A DNA stretch of 64,000 bases, from contig NZ_SWJG01000009.1 of NCBI RefSeq assembly GCF_005870035.1, forward strand, positions 1 to 64,000, written 5' to 3'. The first letter of the stretch is position 1. The number at the start of each line of letters is the position of its first letter. Position numbers and translations under genes: made by a program. The DNA is from Spirosoma lacussanchae. GTDB taxonomy: Bacteria > Bacteroidota > Bacteroidia > Cytophagales > Spirosomataceae. The notes beneath the pieces were generated by a model that saw nothing but the letters and a program-made list of their open reading frames with translations, had not been told where the DNA came from and did no database searches. This document shows, in pieces, positions 57,664 through 64,000 of this stretch.

Positions 57664-59544
57664 ATGCAGGAAAGCTTCTTCTTTCAGGCTATGGTCTATC
57701 TGGCCGCAGCGGTTGTTATGGTCCCTATTGCCAAAAAAATAGGGTTGGGTTCGGTGCTGGGTTATCTGCTGGCCGGGGTGCTCATTGGGCCCGCCTGCCT
57801 GCAGTTCATTGGGCAGGAAGGCACCGATATCATGCACTTCGCCGAATTCGGGGTGGTCATGATGCTGTTCGTGATCGGGCTCGAGCTGGAGCCTTCGCGC
57901 CTGTGGCGACTACGCAAGGCGATTCTGGGTATGGGTGGTATACAGATTGCCGGTACGTCGGCGGTGGTGACGGGACTGGCTGTGCTGGCCGGTGTTGACC
58001 TGAAGCAGGCGCTGGTGCTGGGTATGATCCTGTCGATGTCGTCGACGGCTATTGTGCTGCAATCGCTCAACGAAAAAGGATTGATGCAGACGGCTGCCGG
58101 CCAGGGCTCGTTTGCCGTGCTGCTGTTTCAGGACATTGCCGTCATTCCGATGCTGGCGTTGTTTCCGCTGCTGGCCACGGCACCCGCCACCGGTACCGAA
58201 GGCGGTGCTCACGGGGGTGCTTCCCCGCTCGACGCCCTGCCCGCCTGGGCGCAGCCGATTGCGGTGCTGAGTGCCGTAGCGGCCGTTATTATCGTCGGGC
58301 GCTACCTGACGCCCCCGCTGTTTCGGATCGTGGCCAAAACCAACATGCGGGAGTTGTTTACGGCTACAGCTCTGCTGCTGGTGGTAAGTATTGCGGTGCT
58401 GATGACGGTAGTAGGACTGAGTCCGGCGCTGGGTACGTTTCTGGCGGGGGTGGTGCTGGCCAACAGCGAGTACCGCCATGAGCTGGAGAGCGATATCGAT
58501 CCCTTCAAAGGGCTGCTGCTGGGGTTGTTTTTCATTGCTGTCGGGGCCTCCATCGACTTTGACCTGATTATGGCCAACCCGGTGCTGATCCTTGGTCTGG
58601 TTGTAGGTGTGATGGTCTGTAAGCTGGTGGTGCTGCTGGGCATCGGCAAGGCGTTCACCCTCTCGACCGACCAGAATCTGATCTTCAGCTTCGGCCTGTG
58701 TCAGGTGGGTGAGTTTGCGTTCGTGCTGTTCAGCTTTACGACCCAGGAGGGAATCCTGCCGAAAGAGCTGACGGATATCATGACGGCGGTAGTGGCCATC
58801 AGCATGGCCTTTACGCCCCTGGTCATGCTCCTGAACGAGAAGCTGCTGCTGCCCCGACTGGGCGTTCGGGAAGCCGACACCCGCGAGAGCGACGTGGAGG
58901 ACGGCGACAACCCGGTCATCATCGCGGGCTACGGCCACTTTGGCAACACAGTAGGCCGGTTTCTACAGGCCAACAACGTAGGTACTACCGTTCTCGACAT
59001 CGACAGCGACAACGTGGACTGGCTGCGCCGGATGGGCTTCAAGGTCTATTACGGTGATGCGAGCCGACACGACCTGCTGGAAATAGCGGGCGCGGGCAAA
59101 GCCAAGATCATTGTCATTGCTATCAACGACCCCGAAAAACGGCTCGAACTGGTCGAAACGATCAAGAAGCATTTCCCCGATCTACACATCCTGGTCCGGT
59201 CTACCAATCGCTACGATGCGTACGACCTGATGAATGCCGGTATGCTGCACATCTACCGCGAAACCCTCGACACGAGTCTGCGGCTGGGAGTCGACGCGCT
59301 TACGCTGCTCGGCTACCGCGCCCACGAAGCCACACGGGCCGCCAGAACGTTCTTTACCCACGACGAGCGGACCTTAAAACGACTCTCGGCCATCCGCAAC
59401 GAAGACGAGTACGTCAGCGCGGCCCGCGAGTCGATGGAAGAGCTGGAGCGGGTCATCCAGGCCGACCGGAGTGCGCCCGACCTGCGTATCGATGAGGGCT
59501 GGGGCGAAGAGAGCCTCATCGCCGACGCCAACAAAAATTCCTGA
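57664..59544 (+). CDS. KefC-like monovalent cation:proton antiporter (CPA2)
   Basis: The 626-residue membrane protein has about 12 hydrophobic helices (residues 1-385) of the CPA2 fold. A cytoplasmic RCK_N domain (about 400-520) has the nucleotide-binding GYGHFGNTVGRFL, and a C-terminal helical tail follows. The block HELESDIDPFKGLLLGLFFIAVGASIDF is very close to the regulatory loop of KefB/KefC. Such systems release potassium in exchange for protons and are gated by glutathione adducts through the RCK domain. The upstream KefF-like gene supports this assignment. The ggt gene in this window might act on the same thiol pool, but it is not adjacent. Confidence 0.94.
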   Translation: MQESFFFQAMVYLAAAVVMVPIAKKIGLGSVLGYLLAGVLIGPACLQFIGQEGTDIMHFAEFGVVMMLFVIGLELEPSRLWRLRKAILGMGGIQIAGTSAVVTGLAVLAGVDLKQALVLGMILSMSSTAIVLQSLNEKGLMQTAAGQGSFAVLLFQDIAVIPMLALFPLLATAPATGTEGGAHGGASPLDALPAWAQPIAVLSAVAAVIIVGRYLTPPLFRIVAKTNMRELFTATALLLVVSIAVLMTVVGLSPALGTFLAGVVLANSEYRHELESDIDPFKGLLLGLFFIAVGASIDFDLIMANPVLILGLVVGVMVCKLVVLLGIGKAFTLSTDQNLIFSFGLCQVGEFAFVLFSFTTQEGILPKELTDIMTAVVAISMAFTPLVMLLNEKLLLPRLGVREADTRESDVEDGDNPVIIAGYGHFGNTVGRFLQANNVGTTVLDIDSDNVDWLRRMGFKVYYGDASRHDLLEIAGAGKAKIIVIAINDPEKRLELVETIKKHFPDLHILVRSTNRYDAYDLMNAGMLHIYRETLDTSLRLGVDALTLLGYRAHEATRAARTFFTHDERTLKRLSAIRNEDEYVSAARESMEELERVIQADRSAPDLRIDEGWGEESLIADANKNS

Positions 59545-59648
59545 ACCCGCCTGGGTTTCGGCACAACCGCACAGACCACGGCGGAGACTGCGCGTCCTTG
59601 CACAGAACCGGACCGGTGCATGCAGTGGTATACTCGTAAAGTAGGCTG

Positions 59649-61589
59649 ATGGGACCGGTTGCTTTTGACATAGGGACTGGTCTTGTTGGTTGTCTTATGT
59701 TGTTGGCTATACGGTTGTCTTTTTGGGTACTGGTGGTGGGGCTGGCCGTCGGCAGTCGTGTCGGGTCGGCTCAGTCGAAGGTGAGTCCGGTCGTGGTCGA
59801 TCAGCTCCGGTGGGCCGATGCGGTTCGGGTAGACGGGTATCTGGGTCGTCGGCTCGATGCGTCGTATGAACACCGGATTCTGGAGCAGGACGTCGAGCAT
59901 CTGATTGCGCCGTTTCGGAGCCGTACCGAAGTCAGCAAATGGCAGAGTGAATTCTGGGGGAAGTGGTTCACCTCGGCGGTACAGGCGTATCGATACCGTC
60001 CGGAACCCCGCCTGAAAGCCGTGCTGGATAAAGCCGTGGCCGGTCTGCTGGCCACCCAAACCCCCGACGGCTATATCGGAAATTACGCCCCCGACAAACA
60101 CCTCGAACAGTGGGACATCTGGGGCCGGAAATATTGTATGCTGGGTTTGCTGGCCTACTACGACCTCACCCAAGACACGCGCAGCCTGCAGGCCACCCGC
60201 CGACTGGCCGATCACCTCATGCGGGAACTGGTAGAAAAGAACGTGCTACTGGTGAAAAAAGGAAATCACCGCGGCATGGCGGCCAGTTCGGTGCTGGAAC
60301 CGATCACCCAGCTGTACGTCCGTACCGGCGACAAACGCTACCTCGACTTTGCGCAGGAAATTGTTCGGCAGTGGGAAACGCCCGATGGTCCCCAGCTGAT
60401 CGGCAAAGCGGATCAGGATGTGGCCCGGCGCTTTCCCAAACCGGCTTCTCCATTCGGGTGGGAGCAGGGGCAGAAGGCGTATGAGATGATGTCGTGCTAC
60501 GAAGGGCTGCTGGAGCTGTACCGCCTGACGGGCAACCAGACCTACCGGGACGCGGTCGAGAAAACCTGGGAAAATATTCGCAATACGGAGATCAACGTAG
60601 CCGGGTCAGGAGCCAGTATCGAAGTCTGGTTCGGCGGTAAAAACCTGCAAACGCTGCCCGTTCGCCACTATCAGGAAACCTGCGTAACCGTCACCTGGAT
60701 CAAACTCAGCCAGCAGCTGTTGCGGCTCACCGGCGAGGCCCGATACGCCGATGCCATCGAGCAAAGCTATTACAACGCCCTGCTCGGAGCTATGCAGCCC
60801 GACGGCGCCGACTGGGCCAAGTATTCGCCACTGGCGGGGCAGCGGCTGGAAGGCGAAGGGCAGTGTGGAATGGACCTCAACTGCTGCGTGGCGAGTGGAC
60901 CACGGGGGCTGTTTACCCTGCCCGCTACGGTGGTGATGACCGGGGCCGACGGGCCGTCGGTCAATTTCTTTGTGCCGGGGCGCTACTCGTTTCTGACACC
61001 CGGCGGGCAGCAGGCCGCGGTGCGGCAGCAGACAACCTACCCCGACTCCGGCACCGTTCGTCTGATGCTGGACCTGCCCAAAGCCGAAGAACTGGCGGTG
61101 CGGATTCGGGTTCCGGCCTGGAGCGCCGAAACGACCCTGCTCGTGAACGGACAACCCGTAGACGCCGTACCAAGCGGTCAGTTTGCCACCATCCGCCGAC
61201 GCTGGAGCCCCACCGATGTGATCACCCTCGGACTCGATATGCGGGGTCGGCTGGTGCGGCAGGGGCCGCTGGCCGAACACGTTGCCATTGTGCGCGGCCC
61301 ATTGGTGCTGGCCCGGGATTCGCGGCTCGACAAACTCAGCATCGACGAACCGCTCAACCCGCTGGTGGGTAAAGATGGATTTATAGCTCTTGAGCCCGTG
61401 ACCGACCCAAACCCGGCGTTCTGGGTTCAGTATACCGCCCGGTTTGCGGTCGAGTCGCATCTGGAGCGGGCCGTACCGCCGGTCTCACTGCACCTTTGTG
61501 ACTTTGCATCGGCTGGTAATACCTACGATGAGCGCTCTAGGTTCCGGGTCTGGCTCCCGCAGCTGGTCGACACTGCCAAACTGCCGTAA
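59649..61589 (+). CDS. GH127 family (DUF1680) beta-L-arabinofuranosidase-like protein, secreted
   Basis: The 646-residue protein has a signal peptide (about residues 17-42 if translation starts at 59649; 59697 is an alternative start). A GH127 (alpha/alpha)6 barrel follows. The zinc-cysteine catalytic centre is visible as E-T-C near residues 344-346 (YQETCVTVTW) and the vicinal C-C near 411 (LNCCVASGPRG), comparable with Glu338, Cys340, Cys417 and Cys418 of HypBA1. A C-terminal beta-sandwich follows. It would release beta-L-arabinofuranose or another sugar. No other arabinan gene is adjacent, so its true substrate remains open. Confidence 0.92.
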   Translation: MGPVAFDIGTGLVGCLMLLAIRLSFWVLVVGLAVGSRVGSAQSKVSPVVVDQLRWADAVRVDGYLGRRLDASYEHRILEQDVEHLIAPFRSRTEVSKWQSEFWGKWFTSAVQAYRYRPEPRLKAVLDKAVAGLLATQTPDGYIGNYAPDKHLEQWDIWGRKYCMLGLLAYYDLTQDTRSLQATRRLADHLMRELVEKNVLLVKKGNHRGMAASSVLEPITQLYVRTGDKRYLDFAQEIVRQWETPDGPQLIGKADQDVARRFPKPASPFGWEQGQKAYEMMSCYEGLLELYRLTGNQTYRDAVEKTWENIRNTEINVAGSGASIEVWFGGKNLQTLPVRHYQETCVTVTWIKLSQQLLRLTGEARYADAIEQSYYNALLGAMQPDGADWAKYSPLAGQRLEGEGQCGMDLNCCVASGPRGLFTLPATVVMTGADGPSVNFFVPGRYSFLTPGGQQAAVRQQTTYPDSGTVRLMLDLPKAEELAVRIRVPAWSAETTLLVNGQPVDAVPSGQFATIRRRWSPTDVITLGLDMRGRLVRQGPLAEHVAIVRGPLVLARDSRLDKLSIDEPLNPLVGKDGFIALEPVTDPNPAFWVQYTARFAVESHLERAVPPVSLHLCDFASAGNTYDERSRFRVWLPQLVDTAKLP

Positions 61590-62065
61590 GAAGAGCCAGT
61601 GCAGGTACCCGCGCCCGTTTGCATAGCCGCCAGGCTACGATACTGGTTATCAATCCCCTGGTCAGGCTGGCCAATAAAAAGCCCGGTCGTTTCGATGACA
61701 ACCGGGCTTTCCGTTTCTATCCACACCATAATAAATATAGTGGCACAAAGAACGGCATTGTTACTGAGCAACTTGTCCCGTTTACTCAATAAATAACCGC
61801 GTAGCGGAGCACCCATATGGCTGCAAATGCCGGGTTCGTTTGCGATAGGGAGCAGGGCATAAGGCGCCTGGTCGTTCTGAAGTCTGCCACCCGCTGGTCT
61901 GCGTTTTTCTGTACCATAGTTCATCCGGGGTGGCCTGCCGACCAGCAATCGGGCCGTTGATCGCTGCCTGCCACTAATCCTCATTTACTTCCTTCTGTGC
62001 AAATAATGGTTCGGCACCAGCCGGCAATCCAGTGATTTACACGAGAATCTAATCACTGGTGCGCT
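61590..62065. other. Intergenic region with one terminator-like hairpin
   Basis: The stretch of 476 bases has no gene that I would defend. The hairpin AAAGCCCGGT at 61678-61687 with ACCGGGCTTT at 61701-61710 is the probable terminator of the GH127 gene. It lacks a strong T-tract (TTTCCGTTT). The remainder includes two possible promoter-rich AT stretches, around 61730-61760 and 61985-62050, with no clear consensus element. Confidence 0.55.
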
Positions 62066-62785
62066 ATGAACTATTTACTCCTGGCCCTCTGTCTGGGCTC
62101 ATTTATACGCTGTCCGGCTCAGCTGGTGCCATCCCGGCAGGCATACGAAACGAAGTGGGCAAAACCCGAAACCGGCGCTATGACCTGGTACGTGATCCGG
62201 GATACGGCTGCCTTTGAACTGGGCAGCGTGACCAGCCAGGTCGTAGACAGTAAAGACCAACTGACCCTGATTACGACCGTAACCATGAAAGGGATGAAGG
62301 GAACCTGGGTCGATTCGTCGATTTGTGCGAAAGCCACCCTGAAGCCGATCCGCCATGTCTCCTACAACGCACAGCGGGATATGGTACTTGACTTTGATCG
62401 GGTCGTAACTGGATTTTATACCGATAAGCGGCTGGGGAAAACTACGCGCATCAGTGATACGACCCGAGCGGCCTATTTTGACAGCAATATCTACCCGCTT
62501 CTGATTCGCTGGTTGCCGCTGAAAGAAGGGTTTACCCAGAAACTGGCTATTTACGATTACAACCCCTCCGCCAAAACAGGCGTCATCACGGCGTCGGTAA
62601 ACGAAGTAAGCAGCAGTACCTATACGAGCCGGAAAGTTGGTACGAGGGCGGTCTGGGTGGTAGACGTCACTGACGAGATCAGCAACGGTAAATCCCGGTA
62701 TTTCATCGATAAGGCCGACCGCAAACTTTGGAAACAGACCATAGAGGCCGGAGGGCGTTCTATGATGATGGTCGCCGTTGAGTAA
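62066..62785 (+). CDS. Secreted protein of unknown function, DUF3108-like
   Basis: The 239-residue protein has a signal peptide (about residues 1-18). It is rich in beta-strand patterns, for example LITTVTMKGMKGTWVDSSICAKATLKPIRHVSYNAQRDMVLDF and YIFDKADRKLWKQ-like ends (RYFIDKADRKLWKQTIE). These resemble the DUF3108 or outer-membrane lipoprotein-sorting fold, with a hydrophobic cavity for lipid. The assignment is only by pattern and is uncertain. It stands alone with no operon partner. A weakly AT-rich stretch precedes it. Confidence 0.6.
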   Translation: MNYLLLALCLGSFIRCPAQLVPSRQAYETKWAKPETGAMTWYVIRDTAAFELGSVTSQVVDSKDQLTLITTVTMKGMKGTWVDSSICAKATLKPIRHVSYNAQRDMVLDFDRVVTGFYTDKRLGKTTRISDTTRAAYFDSNIYPLLIRWLPLKEGFTQKLAIYDYNPSAKTGVITASVNEVSSSTYTSRKVGTRAVWVVDVTDEISNGKSRYFIDKADRKLWKQTIEAGGRSMMMVAVE

Positions 62786-62888
62786 AGTCAGTACGCGTTA
62801 GCGTGTAACGGTCGTCGGCAGGGTAACGTCGTGGGGCGACCGAAACAAAAATCGCTGCTGCGAGTAGTGTAGAATCGATGGACTAAAC

Positions 62889-63395
62889 ATGGGCGTTATG
62901 ACGGTTCGATGGCTGGTTGTTTATCTGGTTTGTTTGGTCGTACCCGCTGCCGGAGCGCATAGCTACCGGGTGCTGGCCGATGGCTGGCGGTACGAAAAAA
63001 CGCCCGGTCCGACGGGGAGTTCGGTCTATAAAGCGACCCTGACGTCGAACAACACAGTGCAGTTTGGCTATCCGTATACAGGCGGCTCGGCCGTTACGCT
63101 GACCATCCGGCAAACGAATGGCAACACCTACGCCTATCTGGAAGCGGCCAACGGAACCTTTACCCGGAGTTATCAGAACGGGAGCGCCCGTATTCAGTTC
63201 GATGGCAAACCACCCGTTGCCTATGCGCTTTCGGCGGCTGCTAACGGACGGGCCAATATCGTTTTCTTCGATGCCGGGGAGAAGCTGATTGCCCAGCTGA
63301 AACGGACCCGTTCAATGGTGGTGCGGCTGCAGTTTGCGGGGCAACCCGTGCGGGAGGTTCGATTCGTACCGGCCGGCTTCCGGTGGAATTCATAA
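62889..63395 (+). CDS. Small secreted protein of unknown function
   Basis: The 168-residue product has a signal peptide (about residues 8-23, ending AGAHS), then a beta-rich chain with paired tyrosines (VQFGYPYTGGSAVTLTIRQTNGNTYAYLEAANGTFTRSYQNG) and a basic C-terminal third. No family is recognised. It has no cysteines after the signal and no catalytic motif. The start is the ATG at 62889; one at 62898 is possible. The nearest gene upstream ends 103 bases before it. Confidence 0.6.
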   Translation: MGVMTVRWLVVYLVCLVVPAAGAHSYRVLADGWRYEKTPGPTGSSVYKATLTSNNTVQFGYPYTGGSAVTLTIRQTNGNTYAYLEAANGTFTRSYQNGSARIQFDGKPPVAYALSAAANGRANIVFFDAGEKLIAQLKRTRSMVVRLQFAGQPVREVRFVPAGFRWNS

Positions 63396-63434
63396 CACAG
63401 GTCGGTACAGGTGGCAGGCCCCTGAACGCATCAT

Positions 63435-63465
63435 CCCCGCACCAGTCATAGACCGATGCGGGGAC
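63435..63465. terminator. Hairpin between convergent genes
   Basis: TCCCCGCA at 63435-63442 pairs with TGCGGGGA at 63458-63465. It lies between the unknown secreted protein gene and the ferritin gene. It lacks a T-tract, so it is only a possible bidirectional terminator. Confidence 0.4.
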
Positions 63466-63500
63466 GCTGTGGTTGTGTTGTATGACCAGGCTGGCTGACC

Positions 63501-64000
63501 CTATTCGTCTTCGAACGGATTTTCGTCGTAGGTGACGCTGGCCAGTTTCTTGTCGAGGTAATAGACCTGGTCGGCCGGGATCTGATCGATCAGCTCCAGG
63601 CACCGCCGGGCAATGTATTCTTCTTCGACCTGCTCTTTTACGTACCATTTCATCAACTCCTCGGTGGCGTAATCGCCTTCGCGCCGGCAGACGCCGATAA
63701 TCCGGTTGATGGAGTCGGTTACGGCAATCTCCTGATCGAGGGCCGACTCGAAAACCGACCGAAGCGTATCAAATTCCTGACCTACCGGCGGCACATCGGG
63801 GGAGTAGGCCGTGGCACCCTGATCGCACAGGTAATGGAACAGTTTCATGGCGTGTTTGCGCTCTTCTTCCGACTGTTTGTAGAAGAATCCGGCGCTATGA
63901 TCGTATCCGTTCCGGTCACACCAGCCAGCCATGGCCAGGTATTTGGAAGACGACACCATTTCCATCTTTATCTGCTGATTCAAAACCAGTTCAACGGGTT
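63501..64000 (-). CDS. Ferritin, N-terminus beyond the window
   Basis: The partial protein has the ferritin four-helix pattern: QIKMEMVSSSKYLAMAGWCDRNGYDHSAGFFYKQSEEERKHAMKLFHYLCDQG, then EQEIAV-like (DQEIAVTDSINRII) and YVKEQVEEEYIARRCLELI, with the ferroxidase Glu and His residues in the EEERKHA and EEE stretches. The frame stays open to the window edge (PVELVL before NQQIKMEM), so the true start lies past position 64000. A TTG at 63983 would be a false start. It stores iron as a 24-subunit shell and is normally iron- or oxidative-stress-regulated. Confidence 0.93.
   Translation of the reverse strand, partial: PVELVLNQQIKMEMVSSSKYLAMAGWCDRNGYDHSAGFFYKQSEEERKHAMKLFHYLCDQGATAYSPDVPPVGQEFDTLRSVFESALDQEIAVTDSINRIIGVCRREGDYATEELMKWYVKEQVEEEYIARRCLELIDQIPADQVYYLDKKLASVTYDENPFEDE

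Noticed and set aside
61523..61984. 153-residue minus-strand frame after the GH127 gene
   Set aside because: It overlaps the GH127 end and its terminator hairpin and shows no family or signal; too weak to list.

Overview
The window reads as a chromosomal segment of a moderately GC-rich Bacteroidota bacterium, most likely a cytophagalean of the Spirosoma/Fibrella/Rudanella type. The signs are TonB-dependent receptors with a CarboxypepD_reg-like N-terminus, promoters resembling TTTG-N19-21-TAnnTTTG, DUF2490, DUF4142 and DUF4136 proteins, many secreted enzymes, and a Bacteroidota-like 5S rRNA. The genus is inferred from family composition and was not tested.

Layout. 1-315: 3' tip of a 23S rRNA, 5S rRNA and terminator. 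373-3911: two-subunit molybdenum hydroxylase and a degenerate ImmA/IrrE-like protein. 4053-11557: PEBP protein, DUF2490 protein and two tandem paralogous TonB receptors. 11633-18020: GH13 alpha-glucosidase interrupted by an in-frame repeat, LLM-type flavin monooxygenase, a four-helix-bundle gene between inverted heptamer arrays, sodium:solute symporter and PD40 protein. 18141-20999: two copies of a two-gene cassette of unknown function beside a divergent WYL regulator, with the same 19-bp inverted repeat in both promoter regions. 21246-26002: outer-membrane protein, duplicated PAP2-like lipoprotein and GlgE. 26188-27498: a short peptide ending in CPACGMG followed by a DUF692/MNIO enzyme, a probable RiPP pathway. 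27502-34687: two histidine kinases, a receiver, CheR and CheB without chemoreceptors. 35007-40249: ABC permease, gamma-glutamyltransferase, two DUF4142 proteins and a broken REP-type transposase. 40259-46223: phenylalanine/tyrosine degradation through homogentisate (PhhA, HppD, HmgA, FahA, MarR regulator, flavin reductase), with no maleylacetoacetate isomerase. 46618-56733: nucleotidyltransferase, DUF937 and DUF4136 proteins, amidase, CoaE, an aerolysin-like beta-pore protein, sugar isomerase, PQQ-type sugar dehydrogenase and GH18 chitinase. 57027-64000: KefF/KefC-like pair, GH127, two unknown secreted proteins and a ferritin cut by the window edge.

The strongest candidates for something new are the MNIO/CPACGMG peptide pair, the duplicated WYL-linked cassettes with a shared operator at identical spacing, and the 147-bp palindrome-containing repeat translated inside an alpha-glucosidase. 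The segment also carries a dispersed palindromic repeat family (core GAGACGCGA...TCGCGTCTC) in at least four intergenic places, one of which supplies the stop codon of the amidase gene. No tRNA or CRISPR array was recognised.
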